Part shown: one piece after another, positions 23,531-33,309 of the stretch | How the letters are laid out: each line of letters opens with the position of its first letter | How positions within the stretch are numbered: the first letter of the stretch is position 1 | Assembly (NCBI GenBank): GCA_964438995.1 | Contig: CAYTMQ010000001.1 | Span: 558,001 to 622,000, forward strand | Direction: 5' to 3' | From: JABMMZ01 sp964438995 | GTDB lineage: Bacteria > Bacteroidota > Bacteroidia > NS11-12g > UBA955 | DNA: 64,000 nucleotides | Translations under genes and position numbers: made by a program | The notes under the pieces: generated by a model | What the model saw: only the letters and a program-made list of their open reading frames with translations | Database searches by the model: none | What the model was told of the DNA's origin: nothing

Positions 23531-25219
23531 ATGTCATTCAATCAAAAAAGTTTTTTTTCAATCGTATTTCTCATAGCGTTTGTGCAGTTTAGCAAAGCTA
23601 CCGTTGCACAAAATTTCCCATTAAAAGACACCCTCAAAATATCATCCATTATCAATAAAGATGGCAGTGTGGATGAGTTTCAAAACAATTTAAAAATTGG
23701 TCATTATAGGTATTTAAATGGTAAAAGGCATGGAAGGGCAGAGGAGTATGGGTACAGTGCATATGGGAAGAAGTATTATAGAGCTAATGGAAATTATGTT
23801 AATGGTTTGAAAGAAGGTTTGTGGATAGCGAGGTCAACTAATCATGCGTATGAGGAGAAAATTGCTGAAGCAAGATTTGTTCAAGGTAAATTGAATGGTT
23901 ATGGCATGTACTTTTATGATGGTGATACCATTGTTGAAGGTCAATTTGTAGAGGGAATGTATACTGGTAAATGTGTTTTTTATGCCCCTCAAATGAAGTA
24001 TACATTAACTGGTTTTGAAGCTTTGGCAGATACATTTTACTATTGGGATAAAATAGAAGAAGTGCAAACATTACATGGTAAAAAAGAAGGTGAGTCTAAA
24101 CTGTTTTATTTTGGGAAATTGTATCGTACTGGTCAATACATCAATCATCTTAAAGAAGGCAGATGGATTGAGTATGCCACAGACGGAGAACATGTTGGAG
24201 ATATTTATGCCACTTGTTTTTATAAAAATGACATAATAAATGGGTTGTATAATGAGGTATTGAAGTACATCGCTGGTGATGATTCTACTGATGGGTATTA
24301 TGCTGTAGTCAACGATACAAGTTATTTTGTTGATGGGGTATTAAATGGTCCATTCATTAAACGAAATGAAGATGGTGTGATAATAGGAAAAGGTCAGTAT
24401 ATCAACGGTGAATTTGCGAATGTTTGCGGGTTTTTAGCAAAAGGTGCTGACCACGATTTTTGGGAAGAAGGTCCGTACATCAATGGGAAAAGAAATGGTA
24501 AGTGGACTGGCAAATGTGCTGATGAAGATTGTGATTTGAATTATACCATGACCTATTTTAACGACTCATTATATGGGTATTTGAATTCGTATACTACAAA
24601 TGATTTTCAGTATTCTTCTATTTTGTTTCGCAAGAATTCTCCAGTAAGTTATAGATTTGATTACATAACTGGTGATATCAAGAATTGTTATATAGTGCTT
24701 GATACTGTTGAATTGAAACGGATTTTTGTTTCATATACCATCAAAGACACAGTGTATTATGCGCACATCAAACCTAAGTATATAGATAAAATAGAAAATT
24801 TCGATTCATTGGTCAAAGTGCTTTTAAGTAACCAAAATGTTTTACTCGATTTAACGCACTTTAAGTTGGATGGGCCATTTAAGGCATATATAGGCGAAGC
24901 ATTGGTTAAAGAAAGTCATTATAAAAATAACATTCTTGATGGGAAAGTAATAGAGTATTATCACGATCAAGATGTTAAGATTGAATTTGAATTTCTGTCT
25001 GGAATTCTTTTAGAAGAGCACATTTTCAATATTAAAAAGAACAAACCATTTAGTGGTAAATTTTATTTAGAAGATAAACCCACCAATCTGTATATGTACA
25101 TCAAGGTTAAAAAAGGTTTAAGAAATGGCACAACGCATTACTATGATTTAACCACCAATAAAAAGATAATGTCTATCACATTCAAAGACGGTGTTGCTGT
25201 TAAGAGGATAGAGTATTGA
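23531..25219 (+). CDS. Secreted MORN-variant repeat protein (YwqK-like)
   Basis: This 562-residue protein has a signal peptide (residues 1-26, ending near VAQ) and many MORN-variant repeats of the pattern G-x-Y-x-N-G-x-(K/R)-x-G-x-W: YLNGKRHG, YVNGLKEGLW, INHLKEGRWI, INGKRNGKWTG, and more. Related repeats occur in YwqK-type proteins and in Bacteroidota surface proteins. A -7-like TAATTTTG at 23475-23482 precedes it. It converges with hipA, with only 4 bp between stop codons. Its role is unknown; binding or structural function is likely. Confidence 0.8.
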   Translation: MSFNQKSFFSIVFLIAFVQFSKATVAQNFPLKDTLKISSIINKDGSVDEFQNNLKIGHYRYLNGKRHGRAEEYGYSAYGKKYYRANGNYVNGLKEGLWIARSTNHAYEEKIAEARFVQGKLNGYGMYFYDGDTIVEGQFVEGMYTGKCVFYAPQMKYTLTGFEALADTFYYWDKIEEVQTLHGKKEGESKLFYFGKLYRTGQYINHLKEGRWIEYATDGEHVGDIYATCFYKNDIINGLYNEVLKYIAGDDSTDGYYAVVNDTSYFVDGVLNGPFIKRNEDGVIIGKGQYINGEFANVCGFLAKGADHDFWEEGPYINGKRNGKWTGKCADEDCDLNYTMTYFNDSLYGYLNSYTTNDFQYSSILFRKNSPVSYRFDYITGDIKNCYIVLDTVELKRIFVSYTIKDTVYYAHIKPKYIDKIENFDSLVKVLLSNQNVLLDLTHFKLDGPFKAYIGEALVKESHYKNNILDGKVIEYYHDQDVKIEFEFLSGILLEEHIFNIKKNKPFSGKFYLEDKPTNLYMYIKVKKGLRNGTTHYYDLTTNKKIMSITFKDGVAVKRIEY

Positions 25220-25223
25220 TTAA

Positions 25224-26489
25224 TCAGAGCAACCTAAGGAACCCTTTGTCCATTTGTTGCATCAATTTTTTAGGGATGTTTAAATCGCGACCAAAATTGT
25301 GCCACATCGCTATAGCAGATTGCACTTCTTCAATGATTTTTTTAGGTTGTTTAATGGTAAATTGATCAGCGATTTTAAGTATATCACCAATCGTTATAGC
25401 GTGTCGTTTACCATTGATGGACAAGGCACGAGCAACTTTGCTGTATTGCAATTCAGGGTTTAGAGAATAGGTAAGATCATAGGCTGGAGCAAGTTTCCAT
25501 CGGTCAGTCATTTCATCATACATAAAGGAATGGTTTTTTAGATGGTCATCGTGGTTACAAAACACAACATTAAAGACCATTCGTCTAAACAATTCTTGCA
25601 TATCTTTGAACGAAAGTTTAAGAAATAATGCGAGTTCAAAGAGGTTTTCGTAAGAAGACACATCTGGGTTTTGGAAATCCCAACCAGATATACCGGAAGC
25701 TGTAAGTGTATGGATTTTTTTACCTTTTTGGCGGTCGAATCGGAGGGTTGCAAAATGTTTGTCTTCTATCAATTTAGAGGGCATCATATGGATACCACAT
25801 TCAATTGCCGTTTGATAGTAGAGGTATTCTATCAGTTCTTTAGGATGTTTTTTATCATCATCTAAGTTTAGTTTAACAAGGTAGTGGTTGTATTCTTGAG
25901 AAGTGATGATATCGCCAGAGTGTATTTTTCCTGTACTGGTGTTTTCAGAGATAAGGATTTTTGGACGAGCCCCACCTGCTGAAGAACCAATTTTAAAGAT
26001 ATTTAGTAGCGATTTGGTGCTAAGGTGTAGCGCTTTTGTAGCATTTTTTTGCGCAAGGACGAGCTTTAAAATTTCAACTATTTCATCGATGTGTATTTCT
26101 GTGTTTTTTGGCAAAGATTGTATAGGGTGATATTCTAATGCACCCAAACCTCTATTGGCAACGTAGGCCAATTGTTCTAAACTTGAAATTTTGTAAATAG
26201 AAGAATTTTTGGATGTCATCCAAGTGTTATAGATGGTATTGCCAAAGGCGTCAGGCAAAGAATCTGCAATCATAGGAGGCAAACCTCTAAAGGTATTGTT
26301 GTTGAATTGCGTGAAAACTTGTGTTTGAGGGATGCGTTTAAATATGAGCGGAAATAGATGTTTCATATCTCCCGATTGAATGAATTCAGGATGGTATTGA
26401 AAGTAACATTTTTTAGCTTCTATATCCATACCAATCCTACCAATCTCTCGATTGAAACAAAATACATTGATAAGATTGTTTTTGGCCAT
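25224..26489 (-). CDS. hipA: HipA-family kinase toxin, full length
   Basis: The 421-residue protein has both HipA parts: the N-terminal subdomain (residues 1-115, with PPMIADSLPDAFGN) and the kinase core. The gate-loop region SSAGGARPKILI (169-180), catalytic loop NHDDHLKN (312-319, D314) and metal site APAYDL (D338) are intact. It is preceded 1 bp away by its hipB. Unlike the split system at 2-3.5 kb this is the ordinary two-gene form, so the window holds two different Hip kinases. HipA of E. coli phosphorylates glutamyl-tRNA synthetase; the target here is not known. Confidence 0.9.
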   Translation of the reverse strand: MAKNNLINVFCFNREIGRIGMDIEAKKCYFQYHPEFIQSGDMKHLFPLIFKRIPQTQVFTQFNNNTFRGLPPMIADSLPDAFGNTIYNTWMTSKNSSIYKISSLEQLAYVANRGLGALEYHPIQSLPKNTEIHIDEIVEILKLVLAQKNATKALHLSTKSLLNIFKIGSSAGGARPKILISENTSTGKIHSGDIITSQEYNHYLVKLNLDDDKKHPKELIEYLYYQTAIECGIHMMPSKLIEDKHFATLRFDRQKGKKIHTLTASGISGWDFQNPDVSSYENLFELALFLKLSFKDMQELFRRMVFNVVFCNHDDHLKNHSFMYDEMTDRWKLAPAYDLTYSLNPELQYSKVARALSINGKRHAITIGDILKIADQFTIKQPKKIIEEVQSAIAMWHNFGRDLNIPKKLMQQMDKGFLRLL

Positions 26490-26490
26490 T

Positions 26491-26757
26491 TTAATAAAGA
26501 GATTTTATGGATGAATTGTCGGATTGTTCTTGAATGAAATGATTAAAATCGTTGAGTAGTTCAAAGTGTTGAAATACTTTTAGCAAAGTATCTAAAGTAA
26601 CATTTTTACCTGTTTCTAGATTTTGAAGTGTGATGCGCGAAATGTTTAATTCTATTGCCAAATCATTTCTAGATATGCCTTGTTGTTTCCTCTTTTTTCT
26701 CGTTAGTTCGGCAATGTTTAATTTTAGTTCTTTGATTGAAATGGTATCAATGTCCAT
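26491..26757 (-). CDS. hipB: HipB-family antitoxin
   Basis: The 88-residue protein is a Cro/C1-type HTH domain (residues 14-65: LNIAELTRKKRKQQGISRND, then ISRITLQNLETGKN) with a short polar tail. The ATG at 26757 is preferred over a TTG ten codons upstream because the -7 box (TATATTTG on the minus strand, 26776-26783) is only about 20 bp before it. The gene is 1 bp from hipA. It should bind the palindromes just upstream and hold the kinase inactive. Confidence 0.88.
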   Translation of the reverse strand: MDIDTISIKELKLNIAELTRKKRKQQGISRNDLAIELNISRITLQNLETGKNVTLDTLLKVFQHFELLNDFNHFIQEQSDNSSIKSLY

Positions 26758-27086
26758 AAAGCATAAAATAATATGCAAATATAGCAAAAATTAGTTAAAA
26801 AACATATAAAAATATGTAAAAATGAGATAATAGCAATAAAAGTATAATAAAGTATGTAAAAAATAGAAATAAGGTTAATAATGCATAAAATAATGTGCAA
26901 AAATAGAGTGGATTTAGAATATTTTAATGGGATTTGTTTGTCTAAGGAATTGGTATTAGATAATGGAGAAAGTCTAACTTTGGTTAAACCAATGCGATGG
27001 TTTAGTTCTATATAGATTAGTCAAATAGTTGTAAATGAAAGCAACCTTTTTGTTCAAAGTATTATCTTTGTATTAATTAATTGTCT
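26758..27086. promoter_or_regulatory. hipBA promoter and operator region
   Basis: On the minus strand a -7 box TATATTTG (plus 26776-26783) precedes hipB. The palindrome GCATAAAATAATATGC (26761-26776) lies between it and the start codon; a near copy, GCATAAAATAATGTGC, is at 26883-26898. Between them is ACATAT-aaaa-ATATGT (26802-26817). These are plausible HipB operators. At the other end a -7-like box TATCTTTG (27063-27070) faces right for the Kelch gene. No other gene is supported in these 329 bp. Confidence 0.6.
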
Positions 27087-28319
27087 ATGAAACTAAAATA
27101 CTATTTAACATTCATTTCCCTATTTGCTATTTCGTTTCAAGTTTATGCAGTAAAAGGCTATTGGCAATTGCGAGCTGATATGCCTCTTAAGCGCAGCGGT
27201 CATGTCGCTTTTTCATTAAACGGTTACGGTTATGTTTGTGGCGGTATCGATTCTCTAGGAAACGAGCTGCATGATTTGTGGCAATACACTGAAGCCACCA
27301 ATTCTTGGTCGCAAAAGGCCAGTTTACCAGAAGGTGGACGCATAGATTTGGTCAGCTTTGTAATAGATAGCTTAGCTTACGTAGGTGGAGGAAGAAGTGA
27401 TAAAGACAACAAGTGTTATAACACCTATTACGAATACAATCCCAACACGGATAGTTGGACAAGAATTAAAGATTGTCCAGTTAAGCGCTATGCTGGTGCA
27501 GGTTTTGCCATCGATACACTCGGGTATATTGCTTGTGGCAGAGACATTGGTGGTCCGCGCATGGACGACTGTTATGCCTATGATCCAAGAACCAATGAAT
27601 GGACAAGAAAAGCAGATTTGGAAGGTCCCGGAGGAAGAACATATCCATTGGCCTTAACCCATGATGGCAAATGCTATATGTTTGGAGGCATCAATGGTGA
27701 TGATCCATCAGGTGCAAACGTATTAACAGGTATTTGGGTATACGACCCAGCAAACAATACTTGGGACATGAAGTGGAATATGTTTTTTGGTTCAAGAGCA
27801 AGATTGATAGGCTTTAAAATGAATGGGTATTTTTATCTAGGATGTGGCGGCATGATGGGCGATCAAACCAGTTTTGTAGAATGGTTTAGAGCCGTAAAAG
27901 ACACCAATTATATTAAATGGGAATATTTTGAAAGTCACCCTGCCAAAAATTATTTCGGAGAATCATTTGTCATTGGCAAGAAGGGCTATACTGTAGGCTA
28001 TGGCAGCAACTTAAACAACTATCATACAACGTATAGTTTTACAGATTCGGTTTACAGCAAGGTTTCTGTAAAAATGATAGAATCAGCACAAGATGGCGTT
28101 TACTTTGATCAGACCAATCATCAATTGTGTTTGAGTTTAGACAAGTCGCAGTATCAATTGCAGGTAATAGATGTCACAGGAAAGCAGTTGGTAAACGAAA
28201 CCATTCAGAAAGACGACAGAATGTTGCAATATCCATTAAAGCAATTGGGTTCGGGTGTGTATTTTGCCAGATTGGTGAATGCTGATACCTGTTATGTATT
28301 GAAGTTTGTGGTGGATTGA
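27087..28319 (+). CDS. Secreted Kelch-repeat protein with T9SS C-terminal domain
   Basis: About 410 residues. A signal peptide (ending near VYA, residue 22) is followed by five or six Kelch repeats, each with a Gly-Gly pair and spaced Tyr/Trp (YVCGGIDSLGN, YVGGGRSDKDN, YIACGRDIGG, MFGGINGDDP). The last 75 residues look like a type A T9SS sorting domain (YQLQVIDVTGKQLVNE, then GVYFARLVN and KFVVD). A six-bladed propeller delivered to the cell surface is expected. The ATG at 27087 is chosen over a TTG at 27081. The next gene is a close paralogue, so this is a tandem duplication. Confidence 0.85.
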   Translation: MKLKYYLTFISLFAISFQVYAVKGYWQLRADMPLKRSGHVAFSLNGYGYVCGGIDSLGNELHDLWQYTEATNSWSQKASLPEGGRIDLVSFVIDSLAYVGGGRSDKDNKCYNTYYEYNPNTDSWTRIKDCPVKRYAGAGFAIDTLGYIACGRDIGGPRMDDCYAYDPRTNEWTRKADLEGPGGRTYPLALTHDGKCYMFGGINGDDPSGANVLTGIWVYDPANNTWDMKWNMFFGSRARLIGFKMNGYFYLGCGGMMGDQTSFVEWFRAVKDTNYIKWEYFESHPAKNYFGESFVIGKKGYTVGYGSNLNNYHTTYSFTDSVYSKVSVKMIESAQDGVYFDQTNHQLCLSLDKSQYQLQVIDVTGKQLVNETIQKDDRMLQYPLKQLGSGVYFARLVNADTCYVLKFVVD

Positions 28320-28406
28320 GAAAAAGTGAAGAAGAACTTTTTGTGATTTCAAAAAACTTACCTTATCAATAAAAAAGTTTATATTGCACTATAATTCTTC
28401 TACATT

Positions 28407-29630
28407 ATGAAATCAAAACTAAGCCTATTAATTGTTTTATTGTTCAGTATACAAGTCTCTAAAGCTAGTTATGGCCAATGGGAAGTTAAGAACAATTTTG
28501 TCAATGAGCGTTCTACTCATGTGGCATTCTCTATCGATGGAATTGGCTATGTTTGTGCAGGAGCAGATAAGGATGGTGTCAATTTAGAAGACTTATGGGC
28601 ATATGACGATCAAAAGGATACTTGGATTAGAAAAGCGGATTTTCCAGGCGGACCGAGGCAAGAGTTGTCGTGTTTTGTCATCAATGGATTGGCCTATGTA
28701 GGAAGTGGAAGAGATGTAGAAACGGGTATGTGTTATAGCTCATATTATTGTTACAATCCAAAAACCAATACGTGGTCTCAAATTGCAAATTGTCCAGTTG
28801 CTAGATATGCTGGTGTTGGATTTTCAATTGATTCAGTTGGATATTTTGCATGTGGCTTGTATTCAGGCGGACCGAGAATGGACGATTTGTATGCCTATAA
28901 TCCAAGTACCAATAAATGGGTTAAAAAATCCAATGTCAATAGTGGCGGAGGCAGAGCCTTTCCAATAGCAATGTCATTCAATGGCAAAGGATATTTGTAC
29001 GGCGGTTTTACAGGTTCAAGTATTTTAAATGGTATTTGGGAATACAATCCGATAAATGATCAATGGTCATACAAATCTGCGGCACCAAATGGAGATAGAA
29101 GTTATGCCTTTGGTTTTGTTATTGGAAGTAAAATGTTTCTTGGTATGGGTAGGACCTATGGGACTGAGGATAAAAAAGACTGGTACTATTTTGATTTAAC
29201 AAACAATACATGGAATGAAGTTAGCGAACATCCTAGCTTAAACACAGTTGGTGGAGCTAGTTTCGTTATAGGAAATAGTGGATATACGATTGGTGGATTT
29301 GATGTACCAGGTAAAATTTATAGCAATGTCAACAAATTGGTGCTTAAAGCAGGAGATGATAACACAAGTATTGGAGCTTTAAATAATGCTAACACCACCA
29401 TCAATGGATATTGCAATCAAACCAATAAAACATTGAATTTAGACGTTATGGAAGGTGATTATGAGGTTTCAATAGTTAATATTACTGGTCAAGTAGTTAA
29501 AACCTTCAATGGTAATTCTGTAGATAGTACTATGATAGAGTTTGACTTGAGTGATTTATCGTCGCAACAATACATTGCAGTTCTGAGAAAAGGACAAAAT
29601 CTGTATCATTTGAAATTTGCATTGCAATAG
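28407..29630 (+). CDS. Secreted Kelch-repeat protein with T9SS C-terminal domain, paralogue
   Basis: The 407-residue product resembles its upstream neighbour along the whole length: signal peptide (MKSKLSLLIVLLFSIQVSKA), Kelch blades with the same order of motifs (YVCAGADKDG, YVGSGRDVETG, YFACGLYSGGPRMDD) and a T9SS type A end (YEVSIVNITGQVVKTFN, YIAVLRKGQNLYHLKFALQ). The segment GGPRMDD is shared exactly with the neighbour. No obvious promoter lies in the 87-bp gap, so the two may be one transcript. Function beyond surface binding is unknown. Confidence 0.85.
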   Translation: MKSKLSLLIVLLFSIQVSKASYGQWEVKNNFVNERSTHVAFSIDGIGYVCAGADKDGVNLEDLWAYDDQKDTWIRKADFPGGPRQELSCFVINGLAYVGSGRDVETGMCYSSYYCYNPKTNTWSQIANCPVARYAGVGFSIDSVGYFACGLYSGGPRMDDLYAYNPSTNKWVKKSNVNSGGGRAFPIAMSFNGKGYLYGGFTGSSILNGIWEYNPINDQWSYKSAAPNGDRSYAFGFVIGSKMFLGMGRTYGTEDKKDWYYFDLTNNTWNEVSEHPSLNTVGGASFVIGNSGYTIGGFDVPGKIYSNVNKLVLKAGDDNTSIGALNNANTTINGYCNQTNKTLNLDVMEGDYEVSIVNITGQVVKTFNGNSVDSTMIEFDLSDLSSQQYIAVLRKGQNLYHLKFALQ

Positions 29631-29850
29631 AGGATTGATCTAATATAGACAACTAAGTTGACATAAAATATCCATAACTTATAGAATATCCTATTCTCTT
29701 ATCATTGTTGTATTTCTATTCCATGTGCAATAGTTGAATGTATTTCGTTAAAAGAATTTAGATGCTTAAACGAAAAGTTGAACAAACTTATTTATTTAAT
29801 TAATTCCTTCAACAATAAATATAAGACATTGAAAATCAGATAAATATTTC

Positions 29851-29880
29851 TTTGAGAATATCCCTTTTCTATTACCTTTG
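29851..29880 (+). promoter_or_regulatory. Bacteroidota-type promoter of the TonB-dependent receptor gene
   Basis: A -33 element TTTG (29851-29854) and a -7 box TACCTTTG (29873-29880) are 18 bp apart, matching the Bacteroidota sigma-A consensus TTTG-N18/19-TAnnTTTG. The predicted start is about 29887, a short leader before the ATG at 29899. The same spacing is seen at 58707-58736. Confidence 0.75.
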
Positions 29881-29898
29881 CCCCCGATTTTTTTAGAT

Positions 29899-31836
29899 AT
29901 GATGAATACATTTAAATCGGTTCTATTGCTAGCCACTATGTGGTCGTTTGCAACACATGCTCAAGATTCTAGTGCAGTAGCTTCTTTGTTTGATACGGCT
30001 AAAGTGCATGCCATCTATTCCAATAGAAGTACCATCAATACCAACACCATTGGTCACAATACCCAAATTATTACTCAAGCAGATATCAAGCAAATGCCAG
30101 TTCAAACAACGGCTGAAATACTGTCGTATGTTTTGGGGGTAGATTTAAGGCAACGCGGACCAATGGGCATTCAAGCGGATATACAAATTCAAGGCTCTAC
30201 TTTTGATCAGGTGCTTGTCTTGATTGATGGTGTTAAAATGAGCGACCCTCAAACTGGTCACCACCAATTGAATTTAAGTATTTCTCCAGAAGCCATAGAC
30301 CGCATCGAAATCATTAAAGGTGCAGCAGCTCGAAGATATGGATTAAATGCCTTGGCGGGTGTTGTCAATATTGTGACCAAGTTGCCAAAGAAATCAACAA
30401 CAGTCGCACAGATACATGCAGGTAGTAGTGGTAAGAACAATGCACAAGGTAGTCTGTATGCCAATCAAGGTTTCAGATTGTTCAACGGATTTTCATCACA
30501 GTATTTGAAAGCTTGGTTCGATGTCAATGCTGATATGGGCAATGGTTACAGGCACAATTCAGATTTTCAATCCATACGTTCTAACTTTAGAATACAACAA
30601 ATTGTAGAAACACAAAATACTGCTATAAAACCAGGTGGATTTAGACTCAATTATAGTGGCTCTGTTATTAGAAATGCCTTTGGTGCCAATGGTTTTTATG
30701 CCGCGCCTGCTGATAGCAATTCATACGAATATGTCAACACACAATGGGGAAGTATCAGTGCAGATATCGCAACCAGAGCCTTTGGCGACTTAAATATTAG
30801 ATTGAATGGCAGAGCCAATAACGATCAGTATATTTTTATAAAAAACAATCCAGGATATTATAGAAACTTTCACCAAACCACAGTTTTAAATCCTGAATTC
30901 AACTACCGTTTGTCTCGAAAATATTATGAGCTAGGCGCTGGTGTAGAATACCGCAAAGAAGTCATCAACAGTACCAACTTAGGCGACCATTTGCGTGAGT
31001 TTTATGGCGCTTATGTTGATGTGACTTTAATACCTATAAAGGACTTACGCATCTCTGGTGGATTATACAATCTGAACAACAAAGTATTAGGCAACAAAAT
31101 ATATCCTGGAGCAGATATCAATTACAGATTGTACAAGCAGATTTATACCTTCGCTTCGTATGGTACCGGTCAGAGATTGCCAACCTTTACAGATTTGTAT
31201 TACGCTGGTCCATCCAATCTTAGTAATCCTTTGTTAAAAGCTGAGAATGCCAGTTATATGGATGTTGGAGTTAAAGGCAACATCCATAACTTTACCTTTC
31301 AAATAGCGGTATTTCAAAGAGACAACAACGAGTTGATTGATAGAGTAAAAGATTCATTGAATGCGCCATGGCTGCCAGTAAACGTTCAGTCGTTTGCAAT
31401 GAAAGGCTTCGAGGGTCATGTTGCATATCAATTTAAATGGTCAAATGTATTGACTAAAACAGGAGGATTGCAGTTCAGAGTGAAAACGGGCATTACAGTA
31501 CTAGAAAGTTCTGCCATCAACACCGGAGCAATTTCTCAGTTTACATTGAATTATTTGCCACTGCAATCCATTTCTCAGGTGTCAATTCAGCACAAACGAT
31601 TCGGACTTGGTTACAATGTTCGATACATAGAGCGATATGGCTTAAAAACCAACGAAAAGACCGATTATTTGTTGATGGATGTAAGATTGGACTACCGTCT
31701 ATTGATCAATGGCAAAACGGGATTGACGACATGGATGAGTGTTCAGAACATAGGCAATACAGAATACAAAGAATTTACGGCCATTCCGCTATTGCCAAGA
31801 TGGGTAAGTTTGGGTGTAACAGCTGTGTTAAGGTAA
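29899..31836 (+). CDS. TonB-dependent outer-membrane receptor (BtuB-size)
   Basis: About 645 residues: a signal peptide (MMNTFKSVLLLATMWSFATHA), a plug domain (NTQIITQADIKQMPVQTTAE, then VDLRQRGPMGIQADIQIQGS, IDGVKMSDPQTGHH, IEIIKGAAARRYGLNALAGV) and a 22-strand barrel ending in a typical C-terminal aromatic-rich strand (RWVSLGVTAVLR). It lacks the N-terminal carboxypeptidase-like domain of SusC proteins and has no SusD partner nearby, so it is of the vitamin B12 or siderophore receptor size class. The substrate cannot be told. The ATG at 29899 or 29902 is used because the TTG upstream lies inside the -7 box. Confidence 0.9.
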   Translation: MMNTFKSVLLLATMWSFATHAQDSSAVASLFDTAKVHAIYSNRSTINTNTIGHNTQIITQADIKQMPVQTTAEILSYVLGVDLRQRGPMGIQADIQIQGSTFDQVLVLIDGVKMSDPQTGHHQLNLSISPEAIDRIEIIKGAAARRYGLNALAGVVNIVTKLPKKSTTVAQIHAGSSGKNNAQGSLYANQGFRLFNGFSSQYLKAWFDVNADMGNGYRHNSDFQSIRSNFRIQQIVETQNTAIKPGGFRLNYSGSVIRNAFGANGFYAAPADSNSYEYVNTQWGSISADIATRAFGDLNIRLNGRANNDQYIFIKNNPGYYRNFHQTTVLNPEFNYRLSRKYYELGAGVEYRKEVINSTNLGDHLREFYGAYVDVTLIPIKDLRISGGLYNLNNKVLGNKIYPGADINYRLYKQIYTFASYGTGQRLPTFTDLYYAGPSNLSNPLLKAENASYMDVGVKGNIHNFTFQIAVFQRDNNELIDRVKDSLNAPWLPVNVQSFAMKGFEGHVAYQFKWSNVLTKTGGLQFRVKTGITVLESSAINTGAISQFTLNYLPLQSISQVSIQHKRFGLGYNVRYIERYGLKTNEKTDYLLMDVRLDYRLLINGKTGLTTWMSVQNIGNTEYKEFTAIPLLPRWVSLGVTAVLR

Positions 31837-31898
31837 TTAAAACATAGCATTAATAATGGAATGATATGAATTGTCAATAAATCTGTTATTTTTGCTAT

Positions 31899-32297
31899 AT
31901 GACACCAGAACAAGAAACAGCCTTAGCTGAGATTCGGAAAACTGTGGCAGCTGGCTCTACCACTAAGTATGTAACCCGTCCATTATTGGTTATTTTAGAA
32001 ATAACAGCCTATTCAATTAGCGTTATTTTGCTTGTTATCTGCATGTGGTACTATTCAAAAATGAATTCCATTTTAGGGATATTTGATTCGGCTTCAAACA
32101 TAGAAAAATTCTTTAGAGACAACGAGTTTACAAAGCCCGGTTTCTTTGATCGATTGCAGTATACCTTGTTTATTGTGTCGATAGTACCATCTTTGTTCAG
32201 TTTGCTAATAGGCAGATTGCTGACATCACTGCGCAAAAAAACCAATAAGATGTTGAAAGTAGGTAAGTTGCTTAACAACTTCAATGAAGCTTTTTGA
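31899..32297 (+). CDS. Two-TM membrane protein (132 aa)
   Basis: The 132-residue protein has two transmembrane helices (about residues 28-51 and 87-107), a soluble loop of about 35 residues (FDSASNIEKFFRDNEFTKPG) and a basic C-terminal tail. I know no family for it. The second helix and following basic stretch (TLFIVSIVPSLF... then RLLTSLRKK) resemble the protein at 40007-40384, suggesting distant paralogues. A -7 box TATTTTTG is at 31887-31894, a few bases before the ATG. Its 3' end overlaps the convergent threonine aldolase gene by 17 bp. Confidence 0.65.
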   Translation: MTPEQETALAEIRKTVAAGSTTKYVTRPLLVILEITAYSISVILLVICMWYYSKMNSILGIFDSASNIEKFFRDNEFTKPGFFDRLQYTLFIVSIVPSLFSLLIGRLLTSLRKKTNKMLKVGKLLNNFNEAF

Positions 32298-33309
32298 GCA
32301 CCTCTGCTAATCTTTCGATATCAGACATGTCTTGATCCAAATGGCAGACAAATCTCACCAATTGATTGCCCATAGTTGTGGCTTTAAAGCCTGCTATATC
32401 TAGCTTTTGGATGAACTGCTTAGCATCCATTTGCTCATTTAATTTAAAGATGACAATATTTGTTTCAACTGGATAAATTAGCTCAACCCAATGAAGGTCT
32501 TTCAATGCAGATGCTATCAACTTAGCTTTATCGTGGTCATCTTGTAAACGGTCAACATGGTTGTCTAATGCATATATACCAGCAGCAGCTAAAATACCCG
32601 CTTGTCGCATGCCACCTCCCATCACTTTTCTGATGCGTCTAGCCTTGTAGATGTGTTCTTTTTTACCAAGTAAAAGCGAGCCAACGGGCGCTCCTAGTCC
32701 TTTGCTTAGACAAATGGAAATGGTATCGAAAATTTGACCATATTGAAGAGGAGATTCACCCTTTGCGATTAAAGCATTAAACAATCTGGCGCCATCGAGA
32801 TGCAATATTAAATTGTGTTGTTGACAGACTTGCTTAATCGACTTTAGCGACTCTATATCCCAGCAAACGCCACCACCTTTGTTAACAGTATTTTCAATGC
32901 TTACCATTTTTGATGCTGGAAAATGCACATTGTCATCGTTGATGTTTTTGATGACATCGTCGGCAGTAAATCTGCCATTATCACCATGTAACAACCTAAC
33001 TGAAGCACCACTGTTAAAAGCAATTCCGCCACCTTCATACAAATAGATGTGAGATAAAGCATCACAAATCACTTCATCACCGGGCTGTGTGTGAACCTTA
33101 ATGGCGATTTGATTGGTTTGAGTGCCACTGCTGCAAAAGATGGCATCTTCCATACCAAAAAGTTTGGCAGCTTTTTCTTGAAGGGCATTCACTGTAGGGT
33201 CTTCGTTGAACACATCATCACCAAGAGGGGCGTTCATCATTGCCTCTAACATTGCTTTGCTAGGCTTAGTAACGGTATCGCTTCTTAAATCAATTATCTT
33301 TTGGACCAT
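32281..33309 (-). CDS. ltaE: Low-specificity L-threonine aldolase
   Basis: The 342-residue PLP enzyme splits L-threonine (and allo-threonine) to glycine and acetaldehyde. It opens with IIDLRSDTVTKPS, a strong family signature, followed by GDDVFNEDPTV. H87 (DALSHIYLYE) should stack on PLP and K203 (ICLSKGLGAPVG) forms the Schiff base. The ATG at 33309 is used: the longer frame from a GTG adds 20 residues before the conserved start. A minus-strand TAAGTTTG box lies just before this ATG, so the leader would be very short. Confidence 0.93.
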   Translation of the reverse strand: MVQKIIDLRSDTVTKPSKAMLEAMMNAPLGDDVFNEDPTVNALQEKAAKLFGMEDAIFCSSGTQTNQIAIKVHTQPGDEVICDALSHIYLYEGGGIAFNSGASVRLLHGDNGRFTADDVIKNINDDNVHFPASKMVSIENTVNKGGGVCWDIESLKSIKQVCQQHNLILHLDGARLFNALIAKGESPLQYGQIFDTISICLSKGLGAPVGSLLLGKKEHIYKARRIRKVMGGGMRQAGILAAAGIYALDNHVDRLQDDHDKAKLIASALKDLHWVELIYPVETNIVIFKLNEQMDAKQFIQKLDIAGFKATTMGNQLVRFVCHLDQDMSDIERLAEVLKKLH

